From contig JASJJC010000002.1 in the NCBI GenBank assembly GCA_037624485.1, positions 39,882 to 103,881 on the forward strand: DNA of 64,000 nt. The letters are read 5' to 3'. The translations under genes were made by a program, and so were the position numbers. This stretch comes from JAFMKE01 sp037624485 (GTDB lineage: Bacteria; Bacteroidota; Bacteroidia; Chitinophagales; UBA8649). A model generated the notes under the pieces. It did not search any database. It was not told the DNA's origin and saw nothing but the letters and a program-made list of their open reading frames with translations. How positions within the stretch are numbered: the stretch's first letter is position 1; each line of letters starts with the position of its first letter. Positions 35,126 to 44,045 of this stretch are shown here, in pieces.

Positions 35126-36516
35126 ATTTATATCAACAAACTATAAAAAAATCAACTCAATTAAGTGGAGTTGGTTTGCATACAGGTGAGGCAGTTACGC
35201 TTACCTTTCATCCTGCAGCACCTAATTTTGGAATCAAATTCAAACGCGTGGATAGTCCTGAACAGACTGTTATACCCGCAGATTGTGACTTGGTTGTCTC
35301 TGTCGATCGTGGAACTACCCTTGAGAAGAATGGGGTTAAAGTTGCTACGGTTGAACATTTAATGGCAGGAATATTTGGTCTTCAAATCGATAATTTATTA
35401 ATCGAATTGGATGGGATTGAAATACCGATTATGGATGGTAGTTCAGCTCCATTTATTGAAGTATTGTTAGCCGCTGGTTTGGAAGAGCAAGCCGAAGAAA
35501 GAGAAATATACGAGCTAAGAGAAACCATTAAATACGTTGATGACGAAAAAGGCGTAGAGATGCTTGCAATGCCAAGTTCAAATTATAAAATTACAGCACT
35601 TATTGATTATCAATCAAAGGTCCTGGGCCAACAGCATTCTTCCATTGATAATATTGCTGATTTTGAACAAGAGTTTTCGAAGGCAAGGACCTTCTGCTTT
35701 TTACATGAATTGGAGTATCTAGTAGAAGCGAATTTGATAAAAGGCGGCGATTTAAATAATGCAATTGTGGTTGTTGATCAGCCTGTTAGTGAGAAAGAAC
35801 TTGAAAAACTTCGCATAATTTTTGATAAACCCGATGTTGCGGTGGAAAAAGAGGGTATTCTAAACAATGTCAAATTGCGTTACCCTAATGAGCCAGCTCG
35901 GCACAAGTTATTAGATGTAATTGGAGATTTAGCCTTAATTGGAACACCTGTAAGAGCTAATATTATTGCAAGTAAGCCAGGTCATAAGACCAATATTGAA
36001 TTTGCAAAGAAATTAAAGGCCTTGGTAAAAAAGGCTAGACATAATCCGCAAGTTCCAGCTTATGACCCTAACAAAGAACCTATATTCGATTTGATAGCCA
36101 TTGAGAAAATGTTGCCACATCGCGCTCCATTTTTGTTAGTAGACAAGATCATTAGCTTGTCAGAAAAGGAAGTAGTAGGTATCAAGAATGTAACTTTTAA
36201 TGAACCATATTTTCAAGGGCATTTCCCTGGAAATCCCGTTATGCCTGGGGTATTACAAGTTGAAGCAATGGCTCAAACCGGTGGTATTCTGGCTTTGAAT
36301 ACAATGGATGATCCAGGTAATTATGATACGTACTTTTTAAAAATCAGTAATTGCCGATTTAAAAGTATGGTAAAACCAGGCGATACTCTGATTCTCAAGT
36401 TGGAACTTTTAGGTCCAATGCGAAGAGGGATTATGGAAATGAAAGGAACTGCCTTTGTAGGGGACAAAGTTGTAACTGAAGCAGAATTAATGGCTAAAAT
36501 ACAGAAGAGAAACTAA
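35122..36516 (+). CDS. lpxC-fabZ: Bifunctional LpxC-FabZ (UDP-3-O-acyl-GlcNAc deacetylase / 3-hydroxyacyl-ACP dehydratase)
   Basis: 464 residues. The N-terminal LpxC part (about 1-305) has zinc ligands in VEHLMA (His) and ARHKLLDVIGD (His, Asp); it deacetylates the committed lipid A precursor. The C-terminal FabZ part (about 320-464) has LPHRAPFLLVD and GHFPGNPVMPGVLQVEAMAQ with the catalytic His and Glu, and dehydrates 3-hydroxyacyl-ACP. The fusion is normal for Bacteroidota and balances lipid A against fatty acid synthesis. It shares one base of overlap with lpxA. Confidence 0.97.
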   Translation: MNLYQQTIKKSTQLSGVGLHTGEAVTLTFHPAAPNFGIKFKRVDSPEQTVIPADCDLVVSVDRGTTLEKNGVKVATVEHLMAGIFGLQIDNLLIELDGIEIPIMDGSSAPFIEVLLAAGLEEQAEEREIYELRETIKYVDDEKGVEMLAMPSSNYKITALIDYQSKVLGQQHSSIDNIADFEQEFSKARTFCFLHELEYLVEANLIKGGDLNNAIVVVDQPVSEKELEKLRIIFDKPDVAVEKEGILNNVKLRYPNEPARHKLLDVIGDLALIGTPVRANIIASKPGHKTNIEFAKKLKALVKKARHNPQVPAYDPNKEPIFDLIAIEKMLPHRAPFLLVDKIISLSEKEVVGIKNVTFNEPYFQGHFPGNPVMPGVLQVEAMAQTGGILALNTMDDPGNYDTYFLKISNCRFKSMVKPGDTLILKLELLGPMRRGIMEMKGTAFVGDKVVTEAELMAKIQKRN

Positions 36517-37307
36517 TGCATCAACCCTTATCATACGTACATCCTCAAGCAGAATTAGCTGACAATGTAGTTGTTGAACCCTTTGTAACCATCCATAAGG
36601 ATGTTATCATAGATGAAGGTACATGGATTGGTCCACATGTTACTATCATGGAAGGAGCACGAATTGGTAAAAATTGTAAAATTTTTCCAGGTTCTGTCAT
36701 CTCTGCTGTTCCTCAAGATTTAAAATATAAAGGAGAAAAAACTACTACCGAAATCGGTGATAACGTGATTATTCGTGAATATGTTACCATAAACAAAGGA
36801 ACAGAATTTAGTGGAACCACTAAAATTGGCGATAATAGTATGTTAATGGCTTATGTACATATTGCACATGACTGTATAATCGGTAAACACGTTATTTTAG
36901 CAAACAACGTGAATTTAGCTGGACATGTAGAGATAGATAATTGGGCTATTTTGGGTGGATCAGTCAATGTGCAGCAGTTTACTAAAATTGGTAAGCATGC
37001 TTTTATTTCAGGTGGCGGGGGAGTCAATAAAGATGTCCCACCATACGTAAAAGCAGCTCGATTTCCTTTATCCTATATTGGAGTAAATTCTGTAGGGATG
37101 CGGAGAAGAGGCTTTGATTCGAAAACTATTAATTCTATTTTAGAAATATACAGAATCTTGTTTGTGCGTGGTTATAATACCCGAAATGCGCTTAAACTCA
37201 TAGAAGCAGAAATTGAGGATTCACGCGAAAAAGATGAGATAACAACGTTTGTAAGAGAATCTGTGCGCGGAATTATGAAAGGATTTGCTGCTTCAGATAA
37301 TCGTTAG
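36516..37307 (+). CDS. lpxA: Acyl-ACP--UDP-N-acetylglucosamine O-acyltransferase
   Basis: 263 residues. First step of lipid A synthesis. Hexapeptide-repeat beta-helix, with the catalytic His in AYVHIAHDCIIGKHVILAN near residue 125 and the conserved NVNLAGHV. The C-terminal helical bundle is complete. It starts at the last base of the lpxC-fabZ stop and is followed 5 bp later by an ABC ATPase gene. Confidence 0.97.
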   Translation: MHQPLSYVHPQAELADNVVVEPFVTIHKDVIIDEGTWIGPHVTIMEGARIGKNCKIFPGSVISAVPQDLKYKGEKTTTEIGDNVIIREYVTINKGTEFSGTTKIGDNSMLMAYVHIAHDCIIGKHVILANNVNLAGHVEIDNWAILGGSVNVQQFTKIGKHAFISGGGGVNKDVPPYVKAARFPLSYIGVNSVGMRRRGFDSKTINSILEIYRILFVRGYNTRNALKLIEAEIEDSREKDEITTFVRESVRGIMKGFAASDNR

Positions 37308-37312
37308 TCTAT

Positions 37313-37915
37313 ATGCGTATAACCTTAGAACATGTTGGCAAAAAATATGGGAAAAGCTGGATTTTTAAGAATGTAAATCTAAGTTTTGAACCTGGACAGA
37401 CTTATGCTATACTGGGAAATAATGGTTCTGGTAAATCTACCTTACTTAAATTACTTTCCGGACAAACAGCTCCGAACCAAGGTGAAATTGAATTTGAAAA
37501 CACAGCTATTGAAAAAGTCTATCAGAAAATAAGCTTTTGTGCTCCATATATTGATTTAATTGAAGAGTTGACATTAGATGAGTTATTAGATTTTGTCGAA
37601 AAGCACAAACCATTTTTGCCGGATTATCCTAAAAAGCGAATAGTTGAACTTTTTGCTTTTGATAGCAAAAAGTGGATTAAGGATTATTCTTCAGGGATGA
37701 AGCAGCGTGTTAAACTTGCTTTAGCCTTATTTGCCGATGTAGAGTTGTGTTTATTGGATGAGCCCACCAGTAATTTAGATGAGCAAGGAGTTGAATGGTA
37801 TTTGAATACCTTAGAAAAAATGCCAAAGAATAGAACCTTAATTATTGCTTCTAATTTGGAACGCGAATATGGGTTCTGCACACATAAAATAGATATCAAT
37901 CAATATAAAAAGTAG
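37313..37915 (+). CDS. ABC transporter ATP-binding protein
   Basis: 200 residues, a short single ATPase domain. Walker A is GNNGSGKSTLL near 37-47, the signature YSSGMKQRVKLALAL near 123, and Walker B LCLLDEPTSNLD near 143. The C-terminal part is trimmed compared with usual 220-240 residue ATPases. No permease is adjacent, so its membrane partner is elsewhere. Its place between lpxA and fabD is common in this phylum and hints at an envelope role; that is inference. Confidence 0.88.
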   Translation: MRITLEHVGKKYGKSWIFKNVNLSFEPGQTYAILGNNGSGKSTLLKLLSGQTAPNQGEIEFENTAIEKVYQKISFCAPYIDLIEELTLDELLDFVEKHKPFLPDYPKKRIVELFAFDSKKWIKDYSSGMKQRVKLALALFADVELCLLDEPTSNLDEQGVEWYLNTLEKMPKNRTLIIASNLEREYGFCTHKIDINQYKK

Positions 37916-37917
37916 CT

Positions 37918-38769
37918 ATGAAGAAAGCATTTGTTTTTCCAGGACAAGGAAGTCAGTTCGTCGGAATGGGTAAAGAATTAATACAAGAACGATCATCCTT
38001 TAAAGAGTACATGGACCAAGCCAAGGAGATTTTGGGCTTTGACATAGCTAAAATAATGCTCGAAGGACCTGAGGAAAAACTACTCCAAACCAGTGTTACT
38101 CAACCTGCTATATTTGTGCATGCAGTGGCAGATGCGCTTACCCGAGAGGAGTTTAATCCAGAAGCTGTCGCAGGTCATTCTTTAGGTGAGTTTTCTGCAT
38201 TAGTAGCTGCAAAGGTCTTGAGTTTTGAAGATGGATTACAATTAGTTAAAGCTAGAGCAAACGCTATGCAGAAAGCTTGCGATGTTCAGAAAAGTGGTAT
38301 GGCTGCGATTATTGGTTTAGAAAATGAACAGGTTGAAGAAATTTGTTCAAGTATTGATGAGCTTGTTGTGCCTGCAAATTATAATACGATTGGTCAAGTG
38401 GTTATCTCCGGTACCGAGAGGGGGATAGACATAGCTGTCGATAAGTTTAAGGAAGCAGGTGCTAGAATGGCTATCAAGTTAAAAGTAAACGGAGCTTTTC
38501 ATTCGCCTTTAATGAAAAGTGCTGAGGAGGAGCTAGCTGCTCAGATAGAAGCGATTACATTTAATATGCCTGTTTGCCCAATTTATCAAAATGTTGTCGC
38601 TGCTCCCGTAGTTGATGTCGAAGAGATTAAAATGAATTTAATCAAACAACTTACGGCACCTGTGCTATGGACGCAGTCTGTAATTCGTATGAAAGCTGAT
38701 GGATTTGAGTCGTTTGAAGAAGTAGGACCGGGGAAAGTTTTAAGCGGTCTTATTCGAAAGATTCGTTAA
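37918..38769 (+). CDS. fabD: Malonyl-CoA--ACP transacylase
   Basis: 283 residues. Loads malonyl groups onto acyl carrier protein for fatty acid synthesis. The start is AFVFPGQGSQFVGMG. The nucleophile Ser88 lies in GHSLGEFSALV, and GAFHSPLM holds the catalytic His near 200. It is the last gene of the lpx-fab operon, 2 bp after the ABC ATPase. Confidence 0.96.
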   Translation: MKKAFVFPGQGSQFVGMGKELIQERSSFKEYMDQAKEILGFDIAKIMLEGPEEKLLQTSVTQPAIFVHAVADALTREEFNPEAVAGHSLGEFSALVAAKVLSFEDGLQLVKARANAMQKACDVQKSGMAAIIGLENEQVEEICSSIDELVVPANYNTIGQVVISGTERGIDIAVDKFKEAGARMAIKLKVNGAFHSPLMKSAEEELAAQIEAITFNMPVCPIYQNVVAAPVVDVEEIKMNLIKQLTAPVLWTQSVIRMKADGFESFEEVGPGKVLSGLIRKIR

Positions 38770-38791
38770 AGACATTCATTTTTTGTTAAAT

Positions 38792-38799
38792 TACATTTG
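38792..38799 (+). promoter_or_regulatory. Possible -7 box (TACATTTG) in the fabD-lipoprotein gap
   Basis: Exact consensus but 190 bp before the next ATG, so either a long leader or chance. The rest of this 220-bp gap shows no gene or clear structure. Confidence 0.3.
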
Positions 38800-38989
38800 C
38801 AGTACTAGCGTTTATTTAAGGACTAGAGTAATAGATATTCTTTGATATTTAATTTGACCCTGCAAGAAGGAACCCGTCATCAAAAAATCAAATAGTGCCC
38901 TTATAATAGTTTTCATATTAAGTAAGTTTGTAATTTTACACAGATCTGCCGAAATAAAATAAAATATTTAACTTGAAATTAGCCTAATT

Positions 38990-39562
38990 ATGTTGATATT
39001 ATTAAAAAGAAGAATGCCTTATTTTTTATTCTTAGTTGTTGTTTCTAGTTCTTTTGCGTGCAACAATAACAGCACTGAAAATCATAATAATGAGCGTAAG
39101 GTTGAGGATGAAATTGATATTTCGGATTCGAATATTTCATCAAATCGGAATGAGGAAAGCAGTAATGCAGAAACCCTAGTTGATGCAATAGATCTGTCCA
39201 AGTTAAATGAGTGCCAAAAAAATGTGCAACAGTTATTAGGAAGTTGTTTAGATGAAAACTATTCTGCTGCTGCCAAAGTAATTATGTATCGAGGATCAGA
39301 TGAAAGCAGAATTGGGCAAGATTCATTTAATCTTTCAAATGCTAGTGAAGCCAATACGGTGAAGGTTACTTGTGCTGTCATTTCAGACTGGCTGGGGGCC
39401 TCGAAATCTTATGAGTTTATCTCTTACCAAGAAGAGGAAACTGAATTTGGAATGCAATACGCAGTTGAAGTCTTGTTTACTCAAGAAAAGTTGGGTGTAA
39501 AGCGGCATTTCTTTTACTTTATGGACACGCCAAAAGGTAAACTCCTCGTGGATATGCTCTAG
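38990..39562 (+). CDS. Putative lipoprotein, unknown function
   Basis: 190 residues. A basic start (LLKRRM) and hydrophobic stretch end in SSSFAC at Cys24, a reasonable lipobox. An acidic, Asn/Ser-rich linker follows (about 25-65), then a compact domain (about 70-190) with two cysteines. No known family is recognised. It converges on the nucleoside-transporter gene with a 4-bp overlap. Confidence 0.7.
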   Translation: MLILLKRRMPYFLFLVVVSSSFACNNNSTENHNNERKVEDEIDISDSNISSNRNEESSNAETLVDAIDLSKLNECQKNVQQLLGSCLDENYSAAAKVIMYRGSDESRIGQDSFNLSNASEANTVKVTCAVISDWLGASKSYEFISYQEEETEFGMQYAVEVLFTQEKLGVKRHFFYFMDTPKGKLLVDML

Positions 39563-41352
39563 TATAACATCCCAGCAATTGTTGCTGTCATAAAGCAAGC
39601 AATGGTTCCACCAATTAAAGCTCTTACGCCTAATTTAGCAAGGGTGGATTGTTGATTTTGAGCCAAAGCACTTATTCCTCCAATTTGAATGCCAATAGAA
39701 GCAAAGTTGGCAAAGCCGCATAATGCATAGGTTGCAATTATAATTGACTTTTTATGATGGAATAATTCCGCTGCTTTTAACTTACCTAGACTTGCATATG
39801 CAAAGAATTCATTAAGTATAGTTTTTTCACCGAGAAGTTGCCCAACCATTACTGCATCAGACCAGTCAACGCCGAGCATCCAAGCTACAGGAGAAAAAAT
39901 CATCCCTAAGATATACTGTAGGGTAAGTCCTTCAAATCGGCCAGCGGTATTCGCATAAATTTTAGCATTAAGGTTAGTCCACTCACCAATCTGAAAACTC
40001 ATTGCATTAAACATATACATGAAGGCGGTAAATACCAATAACATTACGCCAACATTTACGGCGAGTTTTAAGCCATCTCTTGTTCCTGTGGAGATTGCAT
40101 CCAGAATATTGGTACCAATTTTTTCCTTAGAAATACTTAGGTTACTATCTATATCCTCGGGATTTGATTCAGGGACTAGCATTTTTGCAGCAACAATAGC
40201 TGCAGGAGCAGACATTATAGATGCTGCGAGTAGGTGAGACGCAAATACCTGTTGTTCTTGGATACTATCTCCACCAAGATACCCAACATAAGCACCAAGC
40301 ACACCTCCAGCAATCGTAGCCATTCCTCCTGTCATCAAACACATGATTTCAGATTTGGTCATTTTTTCTAAATAAGGTCTCACCAACAAGGGTGATTCTG
40401 TTTGACCCAAAAATATATTGCCAGCTGCAGCTAAGCTCTCAGCGCCTGAAAGCTTCATAGTTTTACTCATGATCCAAGCGAAGGCATAAACAATCCATTG
40501 GATAATCCCCAAATAATATAATGCCGATGTAAGGGCTGCAAAGAATACGATGGTCGGTAAAATCTGAAAGGCGAATATGAAGCCCATAGTATCAATATCG
40601 GTGACTAGGTTTCCAAACAAAAAGCTTGAGCCTTCTTTGGTGAAATTCAATACAGTAACAAATCCTTTAGAGACTATATCAAAAATACTTTTCACAAACG
40701 GCACTTTCAACACAAGAAGTGCTAAGACCAATTGTAAACCAACACCTATACAGACTAAACGCCAGTTAATGTTTTTCCTATCCGTGCTTAACAAGAATGC
40801 TATCAACAAAAGAAAAACTATACCCATCATTCCCCTTAGAATAGAAATGAATGATATGCCAATTTCCGCAATAGCTTCTTCTTTTTGAGCCTTAAAATTT
40901 AGTGTTTCATTTGTGCTGGATAGTATGCTAAGCTGACCTTCATTAACAGCTAAAATAGTAAAGGTATTCTCGGCTAATATGCTAGAAATCTTCCCAAACT
41001 CTTCTGTTGCTATCAATTCTCCCTCATGGTAATAGGAAAGAGAAGGAGCACCTACTGAATTAAAGTAGCTTTCTGTGGAATCAATTGTCATAGATTGATT
41101 CTGTAAAGGAATATTAATTCTTAATATAGAATCACCCTCGAGTTCATAGAGACCGAAAAATTCATTTCCAAAGATATTGCTGCTGACTGTATTATCTGCA
41201 AGGATACTAAGATAGAAACTCTCCTGATTTTCACTGATCCAAGTATTTATAATTGGTTGATTTTCATTATCTTGACCACAACTAACTAATCCAAAAGAAG
41301 AAACTGCTAATAAGAAGGTTAGTGTAAGAATACTTGAATATTGTTTAATCAT
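39559..41352 (-). CDS. NupC-family nucleoside transporter with lipoprotein-like N-terminal domain
   Basis: 597 residues, against about 400 for E. coli NupC. Residues about 180-597 form the CNT-type Na+/H+-nucleoside symporter, with GQTESPLLVRPYL and the NEFFAYASL region as transporter motifs. The first 25 residues are a signal peptide ending in a lipobox-like GLVSC, followed by about 140 residues of a soluble beta-rich domain (WISENQESFYLSILADN and onward). The N-terminus would therefore sit in the periplasm, perhaps lipid-anchored. Its role is unknown. Confidence 0.88.
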   Translation of the reverse strand: MIKQYSSILTLTFLLAVSSFGLVSCGQDNENQPIINTWISENQESFYLSILADNTVSSNIFGNEFFGLYELEGDSILRINIPLQNQSMTIDSTESYFNSVGAPSLSYYHEGELIATEEFGKISSILAENTFTILAVNEGQLSILSSTNETLNFKAQKEEAIAEIGISFISILRGMMGIVFLLLIAFLLSTDRKNINWRLVCIGVGLQLVLALLVLKVPFVKSIFDIVSKGFVTVLNFTKEGSSFLFGNLVTDIDTMGFIFAFQILPTIVFFAALTSALYYLGIIQWIVYAFAWIMSKTMKLSGAESLAAAGNIFLGQTESPLLVRPYLEKMTKSEIMCLMTGGMATIAGGVLGAYVGYLGGDSIQEQQVFASHLLAASIMSAPAAIVAAKMLVPESNPEDIDSNLSISKEKIGTNILDAISTGTRDGLKLAVNVGVMLLVFTAFMYMFNAMSFQIGEWTNLNAKIYANTAGRFEGLTLQYILGMIFSPVAWMLGVDWSDAVMVGQLLGEKTILNEFFAYASLGKLKAAELFHHKKSIIIATYALCGFANFASIGIQIGGISALAQNQQSTLAKLGVRALIGGTIACFMTATIAGMLY

Positions 41353-41389
41353 AAGGTTTGGGTTTAGGCATTAATTGCAATGGTTTAGC

Positions 41390-42016
41390 TTACTTTCTGC
41401 GGCTAATTTCGTCTCTCAAATTCGCAGCTAATTCGTAGTCTTCGTTTTTCAATGCCCTGTTAAGCATTTTACTCAATTCGGTAACTGTTTTTTTGGAAAA
41501 GTCTTTTTTTTCTTCTTCAATTTGGTCAATACTAGTTTTCTCTAAGTCATTTAATTCTTCTTCGAGCTCCTCTTCAAATTCTTGGATGGTTTGATTCGAA
41601 TCCTTTTTATCCTCTATACTGACTTTATCGAGTAAATCTTTATTTATAAAAATTGGACAATCAAAACGTAATGCTAGGGCTAGTGCATCTGAGCTTCGGC
41701 TATCCATATCAATGATTGAATCTCCTTTTTTACAAATCAAGTTAGCAAAATAGACTCCTTCCTTTAAATGAGTGATTGCAACCTCCAATAATTCTATGTT
41801 GTATGATTGGCATACCCGATGAAATAGGTCATGTGTCAACGGCCTATTAGGCTTAACATTCCCATCCAGAGAAATTGCTATTGCTTGTGCTTCTGTATAA
41901 CCAATAACAATCACAAAACGCTTACTACCATGCTTTTCTTGCAATAAAACAGTATAAGAGTTTGATTGTGAAACTCCCTCAGCTAAAGTAACTACTTCTA
42001 ATTGTACTCTTTCCAT
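41390..42016 (-). CDS. Bifunctional nuclease (DUF151) family protein with UVR motif
   Basis: 208 residues. The N-terminal part (about 1-135) is a DUF151/bifunctional-nuclease domain (VIGYTEAQAIAISLDG, RSSDALALALRFDCPI). An acidic linker follows, then a C-terminal UVR motif (LNRALKNEDYELAANLRDEI) like those in UvrB/UvrC and McsA that mediate protein contacts. Nuclease activity is reported for plant members and is not established here. Confidence 0.87.
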   Translation of the reverse strand: MERVQLEVVTLAEGVSQSNSYTVLLQEKHGSKRFVIVIGYTEAQAIAISLDGNVKPNRPLTHDLFHRVCQSYNIELLEVAITHLKEGVYFANLICKKGDSIIDMDSRSSDALALALRFDCPIFINKDLLDKVSIEDKKDSNQTIQEFEEELEEELNDLEKTSIDQIEEEKKDFSKKTVTELSKMLNRALKNEDYELAANLRDEISRRK

Positions 42017-42092
42017 TACATTGTAAAAATACTGAAAAATGGGGATTAATCTAGTATTCTATTTTTGGTTTCAATTAATCTCTATAAAGTAC

Positions 42093-42125
42093 AAAAAAAA
42101 GACGAGCATTGCTCGTCTTTTTTTT
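42093..42125. terminator. Strong bidirectional intrinsic terminator after etfA
   Basis: A 15-bp perfect stem (42093-42107 with 42111-42125), core GACGAGC/GCTCGTC, with flanking A and T runs and a 3-nt loop. It ends the minus-strand etfBA transcript. Confidence 0.88.
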
Positions 42126-42137
42126 GTTGAATTGCAC

Positions 42138-43106
42138 TTAATCTGCTTGCTTAAAAGCTTTTACTTCTTCCAGCAACTTGGGGATGACTTCGAATGCATC
42201 ACCAACAATACCATAATCGGCAGCCTTAAAAAATGGAGCCTCTGGATCATTATTAATTACGACCATAACCTTACTTTGATTGACTCCAGCTAAATGTTGA
42301 ATAGCTCCTGAAATACCAACAGCAATATATAAGTTTGGCTTAACTGTTACGCCTGTTTGACCTACGTGCTCGTGATGAGGTCTCCATCCGATATCAGAAA
42401 CTGGACGAGAGCAAGCTGTAGCTGCAGTAAGTGCTTTGGCTAAATCCTGTATCATTCCCCAGTTTTCTGGTCCTTTTAGACCTCTGCCAGCAGAAACAAC
42501 TCTTTCTGCTTCAGTTAGGGGAATTTCACCCTCTAAAACTTCTTTTTTCAGAACCTTTGTTGCAAAATCTTCAGCAGAGACTCCACTTGAGAAAGCTTCG
42601 ACAGCTGCAATTTCATCAGTCTTTTCTGCTTGAATTGAATTTGCGGATAGACCAATGATTGCTTTATCGGTAGCTACTGTATAGTCTGCATAAGATTTGC
42701 CAGAAAAAACGGCTTTCGTTAACTGTCCATTATCATTTGGTAGTGAAGAGGCACCTGGCACATAGCCAGCATTTAACTTCACAGATAAACGCGGACCTAA
42801 CTGTTTACCATTTTGATTAAAAGGTACTACTATATCACTAGCATTAACTTGCTCTGCAGCTGCTGCTACAGCTTTTGCAAATGCTTTTGAATCAAAATCA
42901 TTAAACATGCTATCGTTGGCATGTAAAACTTTGCTTAGTCCGTAATTTCCTAATGAACCTACTTTATCCTCACTCGCTTCACCAAGATAAACACCTATAG
43001 CCTCAGTACTTTTTGCTGCAGCTAAAGTTTTTCCATAAAATGAGGCTTCCAAGCTGGCTTTTTTTGCCGCTCCATTTGATTGATCTATATATACTAAAAT
43101 TGACAT
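42138..43106 (-). CDS. etfA: Electron transfer flavoprotein alpha subunit
   Basis: 322 residues. Forms a heterodimer with EtfB to pass electrons from acyl-CoA and other dehydrogenases to the quinone pool. The FAD-binding C-terminal half carries SAGRGLKGPENW, CSRPVSDIGW, HEHVGQTGVTVKPNLYIAVG and SGAIQHLAG, all standard. It lies 17 bp after etfB and is followed by a strong terminator. Confidence 0.96.
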   Translation of the reverse strand: MSILVYIDQSNGAAKKASLEASFYGKTLAAAKSTEAIGVYLGEASEDKVGSLGNYGLSKVLHANDSMFNDFDSKAFAKAVAAAAEQVNASDIVVPFNQNGKQLGPRLSVKLNAGYVPGASSLPNDNGQLTKAVFSGKSYADYTVATDKAIIGLSANSIQAEKTDEIAAVEAFSSGVSAEDFATKVLKKEVLEGEIPLTEAERVVSAGRGLKGPENWGMIQDLAKALTAATACSRPVSDIGWRPHHEHVGQTGVTVKPNLYIAVGISGAIQHLAGVNQSKVMVVINNDPEAPFFKAADYGIVGDAFEVIPKLLEEVKAFKQAD

Positions 43107-43123
43107 TTTCTTTCTTTTTTAAA

Positions 43124-43864
43124 TTAAATCACTTTGGCTTCTTCATGTAATAATCGAACCAATTCACCAACATTTTCAGCATCTACATAGGTGCACCCAC
43201 TTTTAGCAGGCGGTAAATGATAGGCTGCAATATTTACTATTGAGTTCGTTCCATTTGCAGGAATGACATTCAAAGGTTTTGTTCTTGCTTGCATAATACC
43301 CCGCATGTTAGGAATTCTTTGCTCAGCCATTCCTTTCTGGGCACTTACTACAAGTGGAAGACTAGCTTCCACAACTTCTTCTCCACCTTCTATTTCCCTG
43401 TTTAAGCTCACTTTACCATCTTCAATGTCCAAGCGTGTAACTAGGCCTACATATCCAGCGTCCATAAATTCAGCAATCATGCCTCCGATTTGAGCACCAT
43501 TGTAATCGATGGTTTCTTTACCCGTAATCACCAAATCATAAGCGTTCGCTTTTGCATAATCAGCAATCTGAGAAGCCGTAAAAAAAGCATCCTTTGCATG
43601 AGCATCAATGCGCACAGCATCATTTGCACCTATAGCCAGGGCTTTTCTAATGAATTGATCATTTTCTGCAGTACCAACGTTGATAACAGTAACGGATCCA
43701 CCATTTTTCTCTACTAACTCAATTGCTCTAACCAACGCATACCATTCATCTGTAGGATTGATAATGAATTGTACATTGCTTGTATCGAATTCAGTATTAT
43801 TATTTGTAAAAGCAATTTTTGCCGTAGTATCAGGCACTTTGCTTAAGGGAACTAAAATTTTCAT
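43124..43864 (-). CDS. etfB: Electron transfer flavoprotein beta subunit
   Basis: 246 residues from ATG 43864 (MKILVPLSKVPDTTAKI). The AMP-binding loop and the recognition segment VSAQKGMAEQRIPNMRGIM, which contacts partner dehydrogenases, are present. A TACTTTTG box lies 24 bp upstream. A TTG two codons further upstream is an unlikely start. First gene of the etfBA operon. Confidence 0.95.
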   Translation of the reverse strand: MKILVPLSKVPDTTAKIAFTNNNTEFDTSNVQFIINPTDEWYALVRAIELVEKNGGSVTVINVGTAENDQFIRKALAIGANDAVRIDAHAKDAFFTASQIADYAKANAYDLVITGKETIDYNGAQIGGMIAEFMDAGYVGLVTRLDIEDGKVSLNREIEGGEEVVEASLPLVVSAQKGMAEQRIPNMRGIMQARTKPLNVIPANGTNSIVNIAAYHLPPAKSGCTYVDAENVGELVRLLHEEAKVI

Positions 43865-43888
43865 AAACAACTAATTTTTATTATACCA

Positions 43889-43896
43889 CAAAAGTA
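43889..43896 (-). promoter_or_regulatory. -7 box (TACTTTTG) of etfBA
   Basis: Exact consensus on the minus strand, 24 bp before ATG 43864. Confidence 0.5.
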
Positions 43897-44033
43897 ATAA
43901 AAAAGCTTCTATTTTAAAAGATAAAACAAACGTTTGGTAAATAAAGTTTATGCTGCAAGACTACCTGGTTAAAATCCTTATATTTACTACATTCTTATCA
44001 TACAGTTAAAATAGAGTTTACCATAAGAAATTC

Positions 44034-44041
44034 TATATTTG
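44034..44041 (+). promoter_or_regulatory. -7 box (TATATTTG) of tilS
   Basis: Exact consensus ending 4 bp before the tilS ATG at 44046. Confidence 0.6.
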
Positions 44042-44045
44042 CATC

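Noticed and set aside
35122..36516. LpxC-FabZ fusion as a novelty
   Set aside because: This fusion is the normal arrangement in Bacteroidota.
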